Shown here: positions 27,984 to 36,273 of the stretch, piece by piece
Layout of the letters: every line of letters begins with the position of its first letter
How positions within the stretch are numbered: position 1 is the first letter of the stretch
DNA from: Ruegeria atlantica
GTDB lineage: Bacteria > Pseudomonadota > Alphaproteobacteria > Rhodobacterales > Rhodobacteraceae
Reading direction: 5' to 3'
Length of the DNA stretch: 64,000 nucleotides
Assembly: GCF_013032005.1 (NCBI RefSeq)
Contig: NZ_WQBE01000003.1
Span: 186,001 to 250,000 of the forward strand
Program-made: the position numbers and the translations under genes
The notes under the pieces: model-generated
Seen by the model: only the letters and a program-made list of their open reading frames with translations
Told to the model about the DNA's origin: nothing
Databases searched by the model: none

Positions 27984-29435
27984 TTGGAAAATGTTCGCTA
28001 TGTTGGGCAATATACGCCGCTAAGGCGAACATTACCCGAGGCATCGACAGTGAATAAATCTAACCAACCTCCTCTGCCGCCCTATTTGAATCTGGATCCA
28101 GAGCTAGCAGCGCAAAAGTTGCCTGATCCTATCGGAACTTCTCGATTCGCCAAAGCGGCTACATTCTGCGCAAAAGGGCGCGAAGACCTGGCGCGACGTG
28201 GGTATGCTCCGGACGGGGAAAAAAGACTGCGTAGATTTTCCATCTGGGAGATCACCAAATACCTGATCCCGGTTGCACCTGCGCATCTGCGACGTGTGCT
28301 CAAAGCCAATCCCGAATTGCCGCAGGGTGAAGGCGAGGCTGGCTCCAAGTGGTTTTCGCTGGAGGAAGTACTGACCCTCCGACAACACTTTGCAGCCGAG
28401 GGTGTGAGCACCAAGGAATATCTGCCGTACCGACCAGATGGCCTTCCTGCAAAGGTGGTTGCTGTGGCCAATTTCAAAGGGGGTGTAGGTAAGACATCTA
28501 CTGCCGCGCATCTGGCAATGTCAGCTGCGCTGGACGGATATAAAGTATTGGTTATAGATCTGGACAGCCAGGGATCGATGACCTCAATTCTAGGTGGGAG
28601 TGTTGCAGATGAATGGCAAACGGTTTTTCCACTTATAGCCAAAGATTACGCGCGTGCCGTACAAGAGGAAAACCGGGTCCGCAATGCGGCTGGGCAGCCT
28701 GAAATCCCCCTGGATGAAACGCTGCAAGAAGCGCTCAATACCCTGCCCCGCGATGTTATTCAGAAAACGCATTGGCCCAATATCGACCTGATTGGCGCCC
28801 AGTTGAACCTGTATTGGGCCGAGTTTCAGATACCCGTTTGGCGCATGGGTTTGCGCAGTTGGCCGCTTTGGGATGGTTTGACCAACTTTCTGCAGGATGA
28901 AGGAGTGTTGAACGACTACGACATTGTTTTCCTCGATACGCCTCCTGCACTTGGGTACCTAACGATCAACGCGCTGGCTGCAGCTGATATTTTGCTTGTG
29001 CCGTTGGGGGCCTCGTTTCTTGAATTTGATTCAACGGGCCGGTTCTTTGACATGCTCTACACGACTTTTGCCAGCATCGAGGACGGTGAGAACGCGGCGC
29101 AAAGGGCGGCTGGTTTACCCGAGCTCAAGTTTGAATGGGACGTGGTCAGGGCCATAATCACTCGGTTTGATGCCAGCCAGCAAACCGATATGGCAAATGT
29201 GATTCAGGCCTATTTCGGGGACTTCATGAATGCATACCGTCAGGACTATACCGCTCTGGTTGGCCAGGCGGGTGAGCAGGTCAACGGTATCTACGAAGCG
29301 GATTACAGGGACTTCAATCGCGATACGTATGTACGAGGTCGGGAAACATTCGACCGGACCTATGCCGAATTCAAGCAGGTCTTGATCGGCTGCTGGTGGC
29401 GCGACGCTCAGATGGAAGGAAACGCAGATGGCTAA
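27984..29435 (+). CDS. parA: Plasmid partition ATPase ParA (with N-terminal DNA-binding region)
   Basis: 483 residues from a TTG at 27984 with GAGG 9-12 bases upstream; a GTG at 28050 is the alternative. The N-terminal ~150 residues (RFAKAATFCAKGREDLARRGYAPDGEKRLRRFSIWEI) form the helix-turn-helix extension of type Ia ParA proteins, used for autoregulation. The ATPase domain has the deviant Walker A KGGVGKTS at 165-172 and Walker B DIVFLDTPPALG. It moves plasmid copies apart by ATP-dependent nucleoid binding together with ParB. Its end overlaps parB by 8 bases. Confidence 0.92.
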   Translation: MENVRYVGQYTPLRRTLPEASTVNKSNQPPLPPYLNLDPELAAQKLPDPIGTSRFAKAATFCAKGREDLARRGYAPDGEKRLRRFSIWEITKYLIPVAPAHLRRVLKANPELPQGEGEAGSKWFSLEEVLTLRQHFAAEGVSTKEYLPYRPDGLPAKVVAVANFKGGVGKTSTAAHLAMSAALDGYKVLVIDLDSQGSMTSILGGSVADEWQTVFPLIAKDYARAVQEENRVRNAAGQPEIPLDETLQEALNTLPRDVIQKTHWPNIDLIGAQLNLYWAEFQIPVWRMGLRSWPLWDGLTNFLQDEGVLNDYDIVFLDTPPALGYLTINALAAADILLVPLGASFLEFDSTGRFFDMLYTTFASIEDGENAAQRAAGLPELKFEWDVVRAIITRFDASQQTDMANVIQAYFGDFMNAYRQDYTALVGQAGEQVNGIYEADYRDFNRDTYVRGRETFDRTYAEFKQVLIGCWWRDAQMEGNADG

Positions 29436-30513
29436 ACGCAGAAGACTGACCGCTCCGGACACGTCAGAATTGGAACAGCTTGAGGCTGGTTTCGCGGCGA
29501 AACCGTCGATCAGCCCGTTTGAAACCAAGTCATCGACGCCTCCGATTGCACAGGTCGCGGCTGAGGCTGCAACGCTCAACGGCATGGCAGCGGTGACCGA
29601 TCGCCTTGCTCTGGCGCAGGATCAAGGTGATGCAGCTCGATGGCGCGATGCGCAGGATGCCGGACTCGTGGCGGAAATGCTATCGCTGGATCAGATTGAT
29701 GCCGATTTCATTCGTCGCGACCGGATGGTTGAAGATGAAGAAGCCATGGCAGAACTTTTGGAGTCCTTGCGCGTTCACGGGTTGCGCACACCAATTGAGG
29801 TCACGCGTGACGGCGAAGGTTACGGGTTGATTTCTGGCTTCCGACGATTGAATGCCTTCCGGCGCCTGGCCGAGACCGATCCGCGGTTTTCTGAAATCCC
29901 AGCCTTTGTCCGAGAGGCTGGTTCGGGGCAGGGCGCCTATGTCTCAATGGTCGAGGAAAACGAACTTAGGGCAAATCTCAGCCCTTATGAACGTGGACGC
30001 ATTGCGGTTTTAGCCGCGGGACAGGGGGTATTTGCATCGACCGAAGCCGCTGTTGACGTTTTGTTTGCTGCTGCGTCCAAGGCAAAACGATCCAAGGTTC
30101 GTAGTTTTGCGGTGGTACACGAAGCACTTGGTGACTTGTTGCAGCACCCGGTCGCCCTGTCCGAAAAAGCAGGACTGAAACTAGCGGCCGCATTGCGGGA
30201 GGGGGCACAACCCCAATTGCGTCAGGCTTTGGCCGAGGTGGGCGAGCTGGACCAAAAATCGGAATGGGCGTTGCTGGAAGCCGCCCTAAAGACGTCACCT
30301 GCCCCTGTGAAAGACAAGGCGAGGGGAGGGCGTCCGCAACAGGTTCAGCGCCTGGCTCCGGTGGCGTTGACCGGAGGCAGCGACATTCTGGCCGAAGTGT
30401 CCGCAGGCGAATTACGCCTTCGTATTCGTGGAATGGATATCCCTGCCGAAGACGCGCAGAACATCGTTGAACGGTTGGCCGATTACCTGCGTGAGTTTCG
30501 CGGCAAAACATAA
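29428..30513 (+). CDS. parB: Plasmid partition protein ParB
   Basis: 361 residues. A disordered N-terminal tail contains the ParA-interaction region. The ParB/sulfiredoxin-fold CTPase domain covers about 85-180, with LSLDQIDADFIRRDRM, the CTP-binding GFRR motif at 137-140 and the ENELRANLSPYERGRI box. A helix-turn-helix region (about 190-260) follows, then a C-terminal dimerisation part. It binds parS and slides along DNA as a CTP-dependent clamp. The best parS candidates are the three GGTTTCG-N-GGCGAAACC repeats around this module, one of which is in its own 5' coding region. Confidence 0.9.
   Translation: MAKRRRLTAPDTSELEQLEAGFAAKPSISPFETKSSTPPIAQVAAEAATLNGMAAVTDRLALAQDQGDAARWRDAQDAGLVAEMLSLDQIDADFIRRDRMVEDEEAMAELLESLRVHGLRTPIEVTRDGEGYGLISGFRRLNAFRRLAETDPRFSEIPAFVREAGSGQGAYVSMVEENELRANLSPYERGRIAVLAAGQGVFASTEAAVDVLFAAASKAKRSKVRSFAVVHEALGDLLQHPVALSEKAGLKLAAALREGAQPQLRQALAEVGELDQKSEWALLEAALKTSPAPVKDKARGGRPQQVQRLAPVALTGGSDILAEVSAGELRLRIRGMDIPAEDAQNIVERLADYLREFRGKT
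29488..29504 (+). repeat. Candidate parS copy 3 (inside parB)
   Basis: GGTTTCGCGGCGAAACC, preceded by CT, is identical to the rep copy but read in a different frame (Gly-Phe-Ala-Ala-Lys-Pro). It lies in the poorly conserved N-terminal tail of ParB, where a DNA site can be tolerated. A degraded version, AGTTTCGCGGCAAAACA, closes parB at 30494-30510. Confidence 0.75.
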
Positions 30514-30555
30514 AGCGGGAAGGTGAGATAGGACCGCAAAATCAGACCCGCTATG

Positions 30556-30587
30556 TGGTGCGCAAAATGACATATTTTTGCGCACCA
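30556..30587. repeat. 12-bp perfect inverted repeat downstream of parB
   Basis: Arms TGGTGCGCAAAA (30556-30567) and TTTTGCGCACCA (30576-30587) flank 8 bases. The left arm shares GGTGCGCA-AA with the XerC half of Xer recombination sites such as E. coli dif, but the other half does not match a XerD arm. It lies in the 175-base gap between convergent parB and lacI-type genes. It may be a bidirectional terminator (no T-run after the stem) or a dimer-resolution site. Confidence 0.45.
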
Positions 30588-30688
30588 ATTGGGTCGACCG
30601 TTTGACACCATAGGACGCTGGGATTCCACGTAATGTGCCAACGGTTATGAGGATCATGCCGTACCTGTATGAAACGGGAACTTGGTTT

Positions 30689-31720
30689 TCAGGACGTCAA
30701 ATGGGACGGGTTCGGAATGGCTGACCGCCGTTCGATCAGCTGACCGTCAAGCCGTTCGGCACTGGGTCTTTCTTGATCCGAAATCCAGCGTGCGAGGGCA
30801 ACGGCGGCTTTCTCGCCCATTTGAGACACCGGCAAATGCACTGTGGTGATGGCAGGCACTGCGACAGCAGAACTGGGCAGATCGTCGACCCCAACCAGAG
30901 AGATATCGTCGGGCACGCGGACATCCTCGGCCTGAAGACCGAACAAAACCCCCAAGGCAACGACATCTGACAGGCACAAAATGGCGTCCGGTTTTTGAGC
31001 CTGTCCGCAGATGAGTTTGGCACTTTCCGCGCCGCCACGATGGCTGATCTGGGTCTCGTAGCAGGTTAGCTTTCCGTCCCAGGGCAGGTCCTGCAGCCCG
31101 GAAAGTCGTGCGCGTGTTCGGTCATTATCATGCACCGGGCCGTGTACGACAGCTATGTGGCGATGCCCAAGGTCGGCAAGATGCTGCAGGGCAAGCTGAG
31201 CCACCGCTTCGTTGTCATACCCGATGGTCGGCAGAGGGTTTGTTGCGTCATAAAAGGATGTGATGATCGTCGGCAGCATCGTCCGATCGATCAAGTCGTG
31301 CAGTGCGTCGCTGTGGGTGGCACCTGTGATAATCAGACCTTCGGCTCCGATATCAACAAGGCTTTGCGCTTTCTCGGCTTCGATTTCGAGGTCCGAGTTC
31401 GTTGTCGCAACGACAAGGGACAATTGGTGTTCGGACAGCTCACGCTCTAGCGCGGCAAGGAACCGGGCAAAGATCGCGTTGTCCAGCGTTGGCACCAAAG
31501 CTCCGACAAATCGGGTGCGGCCGGAATTGATCGCCCGTGCGGCGGCGCTGGGTACGAATTTCAACGCGTCAATGGCAGCCTGGACTTTCTCAAGCGTGTC
31601 TTTCTTCACCACGCCTGGTTCATTGAGAACCCGAGACACCGTTGCGACCGATACACCCGCCGCTTTGGCCACGTCTCTGAGATTTGCGCGTTTTTTGGGT
31701 TCAGGGCTTCTTGGCTTCAC
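30689..31720 (-). CDS. LacI-family transcriptional regulator
   Basis: 343 residues. An N-terminal LacI helix-turn-helix (NLRDVAKAAGVSVATVSRVLNEPG, about 13-36) with the hinge helix SAAARAINSGRT is followed by a periplasmic-binding-protein-like effector domain (VGALVPTLDNAIFARFLAALERELSEHQ onward). It is divergent from the DUF1989-GcvT gene, and two palindromic operators with a central CTAG lie between the two genes, so it very probably represses that operon and itself. The effector is unknown and could be a sugar or the transported compound. Confidence 0.92.
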   Translation of the reverse strand: MKPRSPEPKKRANLRDVAKAAGVSVATVSRVLNEPGVVKKDTLEKVQAAIDALKFVPSAAARAINSGRTRFVGALVPTLDNAIFARFLAALERELSEHQLSLVVATTNSDLEIEAEKAQSLVDIGAEGLIITGATHSDALHDLIDRTMLPTIITSFYDATNPLPTIGYDNEAVAQLALQHLADLGHRHIAVVHGPVHDNDRTRARLSGLQDLPWDGKLTCYETQISHRGGAESAKLICGQAQKPDAILCLSDVVALGVLFGLQAEDVRVPDDISLVGVDDLPSSAVAVPAITTVHLPVSQMGEKAAVALARWISDQERPSAERLDGQLIERRSAIPNPSHLTS

Positions 31721-31767
31721 CGTTTTCTGGGTCCGTTTCTGCGGTCGTATAAGAAAGTGTTGACATA

Positions 31768-31803
31768 TGTAACTAGTTTCAGCAACCTCTGTAACTAGTT
31801 ACA
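31768..31803. promoter_or_regulatory. Two tandem LacI-type operators in the divergent promoter
   Basis: TGTAACTAGTTACA at 31790-31803 is a perfect 14-bp palindrome; TGTAACTAGTTTCA at 31768-31781 has one changed base. Centres are exactly 22 bp apart, two helical turns, which favours cooperative binding on one face. The pattern matches LacI/GalR operators, TGTAAC-N2-GTTACA. A TTGACA (-35-like) at 31760-31765 directly adjoins the first operator, so binding would block transcription toward the DUF1989-GcvT gene at 31825. Confidence 0.75.
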
Positions 31804-31824
31804 TTTTGGCTATCTGGCTGCACC

Positions 31825-34146
31825 ATGCACGGATCTTCAGTCTTACATACGTTCGCGAATACGGGGTTTAACGGCCTTGGCCGGCGGTTTCCGGGCTTTC
31901 CGAAAATCTCAGATGCGCGTACGCATATCCTGGCCCCGCGCGAGGCGTTGCAACTGAAAATGTCCGCTGGGGATTTGCTGTCGATAGAAGGGGTTGGCCC
32001 GGCGCAACCTCTGGATTTGACGGCATTTGACGAAGTTGGGCAACCAATGTTGGCAACCTTGGGGCTTACTGCAAACGGACAGATCGCAGCGGGCGACTTT
32101 GATAGTGCCCAATTTTCAGGATGGATTGCTGCACAGGGCGGGGGGGAACCGGTTCCCGGACACAGGTTGGATCAAGTGACCGATCCGGTGATTCTGCGCG
32201 CCGACACGTCCGTTACGGTCTGGGTGATCCGTCCCATTGAGCGTTCGGGGTTGATCGAAGGTGCAGGGGCCGGATGCGTTACGGTTCAACACAAATCATC
32301 CGCTGCGCAAGACCCGCACCTGCCACCTTTGCTGGGTGATACACGGGATGAATTCACAGTACCGCGGGGCAGGGCAGTTGCCTATGAACTGAAGGCAGGA
32401 GAATTTGTTCAGATCATCGACGTCGAAGGCCAGCAGTGTTCAGATTTCATGGCGCTGCGCGCTGATGGGTTGGATTGTGGTGACGAATGGATGATCGACT
32501 CGACCGCCACCCGCTCGATGGTGCGTCGTGCATTCCCGGGGCCCGGGTTGCTGGACAAATTTTTTGATCGCGAGATGCGTCCGCTGTTGAATGTCATACA
32601 GGATACCTGCGGGCGGCATGACACTTTCGGTCTGGCTTGCACCGCACGCGGGTATGAGGAGCGGGGGTTTCCCGGTCATCTGAATTGTTCCGACAACATG
32701 TCGAATGCCTTGGCCCCGTATGGCGTCGCACGGCGTGCGGCCTGGCCGGCCATCAATTTCTTTTGGAACACATGGATCGATCCGGCGACCCATCACATCC
32801 AGACCGAAGAATCCCATTCTCGTCCTGGGGACTATGTCGCGATGCGCGCGATCGAGGATCTGGTCTGTGTCTCAACCGCCTGCCCGGATGACATTGATCC
32901 GATTAATGGTTGGAATCCGACAGATGTGCATGTGCGCATCTATCGCCCCGAAACACCGATCCGCCGCGCGGTGGCCTATCGCGAAAAGGAAGATGCCCCG
33001 ATGTCGATCAGTCAGGAATCCGCGTTTCACGACCGGCTCGCTCCGCTGACCCAGCATTTCGCACCGGCGCGCGATCTGTGGGCGCCGGTCAGCTATCCCG
33101 CCCATGGCACGCTGGGAGAATATTGGGCCTGCCGTCAGGCGGTGACGGTTCAGGATATGAGCGGGCTGCGCAAATTCGACATTATCGGCCCGGATGCCGA
33201 GGCGTTGTTGCAGTTGGCGACCACGCGAAACGTGGCCAAGTTGCCGGTGTGGCGTGGGTCTTACACTTTGATGTGTGACGAAAGCGGGGCCGTCATTGAT
33301 GACGGCACCTTGTTCCGCCTTGCGCCCGAGATTTTCCGCTGGTGTTGTGGCTCGGAAGAAAGCGGGCGCGTGTTGCAGACGCTGGCGGATAAACGCGGTT
33401 TGCAAGTGCGCGTGCATGCATTGCGCGGTGCGATGCCGAACCTGGCAATCCAGGGTCCGAAATCGCGCGACCTGTTGCGCAAGATCGCCTTTACGCAACC
33501 TCATGTGCCCGGGCTGGATCACCTGAAATGGTTTGGCGTCACCGTCGCCCGTCTGCGCGATCGCGAGGGCGCGCCGTTCATGCTGTCGCGCTCAGGCTAT
33601 ACCGGAGAACTGGGGTATGAGGTCTTCTGCTCCAAATCCGATGCAGTCGCAATCTGGGACGCGGTGATGGAAGCGGGTGAGGAATTCGGGATCACGCCAA
33701 TGGGTTCGGCCGCGCTGGACGTTATCCGGATCGAGGCCGGTCTGGCCGCCGCCAACGCCGAATTCGCGCCGGGCGTCGATGCGTTCGAAGCCGGGTTGGG
33801 TTTTGCCGTCGACCTGACCAAATCCGACTTTACCGGCAAGGCTGCGCTGGAACGCAATGCGCGCGAACCGCGCCGGGTACTCAAGGGGTTGCTGATTGGC
33901 TGCGATGATGTACCCGCCCACGGTGCCCCTGTCTTTGCAGGTGAGCGGCAGGTGGGTGTGGTCACTTCGGCCACCCGCTCACCGATGTTGGAACACGCCA
34001 TCGCGATGGCGCGGCTGTCGGTCGAACACGCAGAAAATGGCACCGAACTTGAGATCGGACAGCTTGATGGGCGGATGAAGCGCCTGTGTGCCACCGTCTC
34101 GGACATTCCATTCATAGACCCGCAACGCAAGCGGGCGCGCGCTTGA
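31825..34146 (+). CDS. DUF1989 - aminomethyltransferase (GcvT) fusion protein
   Basis: 773 residues. The N-terminal ~390 hold DUF1989: a degenerate first copy (about 35-170; ILAPREALQLKMSAGDLLSIEGVG) and a full copy (about 180-375; DEFTVPRGRAVAYELKAGEF, then HDTFGLACTARGYEERG and HLNCSDNMSNAL with the conserved His and Cys). From about 393 on comes a complete GcvT/DmdA-type folate-binding domain (TLGEYWACRQAVTVQDMSGLRKFDIIG, LSRSGYTGELGYEVF, MGSAALDVIRIEAGLAA). DUF1989 includes urea-carboxylase-associated proteins and carboxyguanidine deiminase subunits; GcvT-like enzymes move one-carbon units to tetrahydrofolate. I infer degradation of a methylated nitrogen compound imported by the downstream transporter. 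No substrate can be named. Confidence 0.85.
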   Translation: MHGSSVLHTFANTGFNGLGRRFPGFPKISDARTHILAPREALQLKMSAGDLLSIEGVGPAQPLDLTAFDEVGQPMLATLGLTANGQIAAGDFDSAQFSGWIAAQGGGEPVPGHRLDQVTDPVILRADTSVTVWVIRPIERSGLIEGAGAGCVTVQHKSSAAQDPHLPPLLGDTRDEFTVPRGRAVAYELKAGEFVQIIDVEGQQCSDFMALRADGLDCGDEWMIDSTATRSMVRRAFPGPGLLDKFFDREMRPLLNVIQDTCGRHDTFGLACTARGYEERGFPGHLNCSDNMSNALAPYGVARRAAWPAINFFWNTWIDPATHHIQTEESHSRPGDYVAMRAIEDLVCVSTACPDDIDPINGWNPTDVHVRIYRPETPIRRAVAYREKEDAPMSISQESAFHDRLAPLTQHFAPARDLWAPVSYPAHGTLGEYWACRQAVTVQDMSGLRKFDIIGPDAEALLQLATTRNVAKLPVWRGSYTLMCDESGAVIDDGTLFRLAPEIFRWCCGSEESGRVLQTLADKRGLQVRVHALRGAMPNLAIQGPKSRDLLRKIAFTQPHVPGLDHLKWFGVTVARLRDREGAPFMLSRSGYTGELGYEVFCSKSDAVAIWDAVMEAGEEFGITPMGSAALDVIRIEAGLAAANAEFAPGVDAFEAGLGFAVDLTKSDFTGKAALERNAREPRRVLKGLLIGCDDVPAHGAPVFAGERQVGVVTSATRSPMLEHAIAMARLSVEHAENGTELEIGQLDGRMKRLCATVSDIPFIDPQRKRARA

Positions 34147-34181
34147 TGGCGCATGCAACTCAACGCAACGGGAGAAGACAT

Positions 34182-35150
34182 ATGAGGAATCTAACATTCA
34201 CGGCAACCTTGACCATGATCTTGGGCGCAACAACGGCAATGGCGCAGGAGAAGGTCATGGTAGGTGAACCCAGCTGGCCCGGTGCCAAAATCATGAGCCG
34301 GGTGATCGGTCAGGTCATCGAAACCCGTTTGGGCGGCGAAGTCGGTTATGCTCCTGGTGCCAACGCGGTGATCTTTGCCGCCATGGATGGCGGGCGCGGC
34401 GATATCGACGTACACCCGGACGTCTGGTTGCCGAACCAGTCTTCGTTCACCGACGAGTACGTTGATCAGAAGGGTACTGTTGGACTGTCTTCGGGCAGCT
34501 ACGAAGGCCGCGCCGGGATTTGCGTGCCGAACTACATGGTCGAAGATCACAACATCAAATCCATCTACGATCTGGCCACCCCAATGGCGCAGGAACTGTT
34601 CGATTCAGACGGTGACGGGCTGGGCGAGGTCTGGGTCGGCGCGTCCGGCTGGGCGTCGACCAACACGTTCAAGGTGCGGGTACGGGACTACGGCATCGAA
34701 ACCTTCCTGACACCCACCACCGAAGACGAAACCGTGTTTTATTCGCGTCTGAAGGATCAGATCGACCAGCAGAAAGGGGCCGCGTTTTACTGCTATGCGC
34801 CGCATTATGTGCATGCCCTCTATGACGTAACCATTCTGGAAGAGCCCGAGCATGACGCGGCCACCTACAAGATGGTGCAGCCGGATCAGGATGCCGACTG
34901 GTACAACAAATCCCATGTCAGCACCGGCGAGCCGGTTAAAACCGTGACCGTGGCGCATTCCAAGTCTTTGGAACAGCGCAATCCGGCGGCTGCCTCTTTT
35001 CTGGCCAATATCGACATGGACGCAGCTCAGCTTAGCGGATTGACCTACGAGGTCGTGGTCAAGGGCCGCGAGATTGACGAGGTCGTGGCCGAATGGATCG
35101 CCGGAAATGGCGATACCGTTGATGGTTGGCTTGGTCTGAAAACAAACTAA
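34182..35150 (+). CDS. Glycine betaine/choline-type ABC transporter binding protein (OpuAC/ProX family)
   Basis: 322 residues from the ATG at 34182, preceded by GGGAGAAG; an upstream in-frame ATG lies in the previous gene. A signal peptide (1-22, TAMAQ) precedes an OpuAC domain with KVMVGEPSWPGAKIM, MDGGRGDIDVHPDVWLP and the Trp/Tyr/Phe residues that build aromatic cages for quaternary ammonium groups (for example WVGASGW, FYCYAPHYVHALYD). It probably binds a methylated amine or betaine. It lies 35 bases after the DUF1989-GcvT gene and is presumably co-regulated by the LacI-type protein. Confidence 0.87.
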   Translation: MRNLTFTATLTMILGATTAMAQEKVMVGEPSWPGAKIMSRVIGQVIETRLGGEVGYAPGANAVIFAAMDGGRGDIDVHPDVWLPNQSSFTDEYVDQKGTVGLSSGSYEGRAGICVPNYMVEDHNIKSIYDLATPMAQELFDSDGDGLGEVWVGASGWASTNTFKVRVRDYGIETFLTPTTEDETVFYSRLKDQIDQQKGAAFYCYAPHYVHALYDVTILEEPEHDAATYKMVQPDQDADWYNKSHVSTGEPVKTVTVAHSKSLEQRNPAAASFLANIDMDAAQLSGLTYEVVVKGREIDEVVAEWIAGNGDTVDGWLGLKTN

Positions 35151-35157
35151 AGCCGTC

Positions 35158-35181
35158 GCGCCCCCGGTGTTTCGGGGGCGC
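35158..35181 (+). terminator. Intra-operon hairpin after the binding-protein gene
   Basis: Perfect 9-bp stem GCGCCCCCG / CGGGGGCGC (35158-35166, 35173-35181) with a six-base loop and no T-run. It lies in the 63-base gap between the binding-protein and ATPase genes. Such hairpins usually protect the upstream message, so more binding protein is made than ATPase and permease. Confidence 0.6.
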
Positions 35182-35213
35182 CCTGTAACACTCTCAACAG
35201 CGGTGGGGTCAGT

Positions 35214-36263
35214 ATGACAGCGGATATCGCAATTGACGCAAAAGGCGTGTGGAAAGTATTCGGCGCGCGCTCGCAGGAGGCTTTGAAAGCCATCCACAGC
35301 GAAGGGCTGAGCAAGGCCGAAGTGCTGGACCGCTTCAACTGCGTTGTTGGCGTGGCCGATGCCAGTTTCGAAATTGAGCGTGGGGAGCTGTTCTGTGTCA
35401 TGGGCCTGTCTGGTTCGGGCAAATCGACCCTCGTGCGCCATGTAAACCGACTGCTCGAGCCAACGGATGGTCATATCTATCTGGATGGCGATGACGTGAT
35501 GGGCCTGAATGACGAAGGATTGCGCGATTTACGCAACCGGCGTGTTGCCATGGTGTTCCAAAACTTCGGCCTGATGCCGCACCGCACCGTGCGTGACAAC
35601 GTAGCGATGCCGTTGGAAATACGTGGCACCGGCAAAGCCCGCCGCTGGGAAGAGGCGGACCGGGTGTTGGAGCTGGTCGAACTAAACGGATGGGAAGACA
35701 AATACGCCCATGAGCTTTCGGGTGGCATGCAGCAGCGCGTGGGCCTTGCCCGCGCCATTGCAGCCGATCCGGAAATCCTGTTGATGGATGAGCCATTCTC
35801 GGCCCTCGATCCGCTGATCCGAAAACAGTTGCAGGATCAGTTCATGGACCTCAGCCACAAGCTGAATAAAACGACGATGTTTATCACCCACGATCTGGAC
35901 GAGGCCATTCGCATCGGCCACCGCATCGCGATTATGAAAGACGGGCGTATCGTGCAGATTGGTACGCCGGAAGAGATCATCCTCAACCCCGCCGACGACT
36001 ATGTTGCCGATTTCGTTGCCGGTATATCCAAGCTCAACATGATCTTCGCCCATTCGGTGATGAAACCGGTGGACGAATTCGAGGCCCATCATGGCGAAGT
36101 GCCGGAGGATGCAAAGGAAGCGCATCCCGAGATGGATTTGTCCGATCTGATGAACCTTTGCGTCGACGGCCACGGTGTCGTCGCGGTCACGCAGGATGGC
36201 AACACGGTCGGGGTGATCAACCGCGCGGGTCTGATCCGCGCCATTCAGGACAGCCAGGCATAA
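35214..36263 (+). CDS. Betaine-type ABC transporter ATPase (ProV-like)
   Basis: 349 residues. The quaternary-amine transporter ATPase layout is clear: N-terminal VWKVFGARSQEALKAI, Walker A GLSGSGKST (about 64-72), Q-loop FQNFGLMPHRTV, signature LSGGMQQR, Walker B EILLMDEPFSALD. The C-terminal ~70 residues (EMDLSDLMNLCVDGHGVVAVTQDGNTVGVINR) look like a single CBS-like regulatory half, as in ProV/OpuAA, where CBS motifs sense ionic strength. It powers uptake with the permease 10 bases downstream. Confidence 0.92.
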   Translation: MTADIAIDAKGVWKVFGARSQEALKAIHSEGLSKAEVLDRFNCVVGVADASFEIERGELFCVMGLSGSGKSTLVRHVNRLLEPTDGHIYLDGDDVMGLNDEGLRDLRNRRVAMVFQNFGLMPHRTVRDNVAMPLEIRGTGKARRWEEADRVLELVELNGWEDKYAHELSGGMQQRVGLARAIAADPEILLMDEPFSALDPLIRKQLQDQFMDLSHKLNKTTMFITHDLDEAIRIGHRIAIMKDGRIVQIGTPEEIILNPADDYVADFVAGISKLNMIFAHSVMKPVDEFEAHHGEVPEDAKEAHPEMDLSDLMNLCVDGHGVVAVTQDGNTVGVINRAGLIRAIQDSQA

Positions 36264-36273
36264 GGGGACCGAT

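Noticed and set aside
30494-30510. Fourth parS copy at the end of parB (AGTTTCGCGGCAAAACA)
   Set aside because: It breaks the right arm and both outer bases, so it is weaker than the three main copies; kept only as a degraded candidate.
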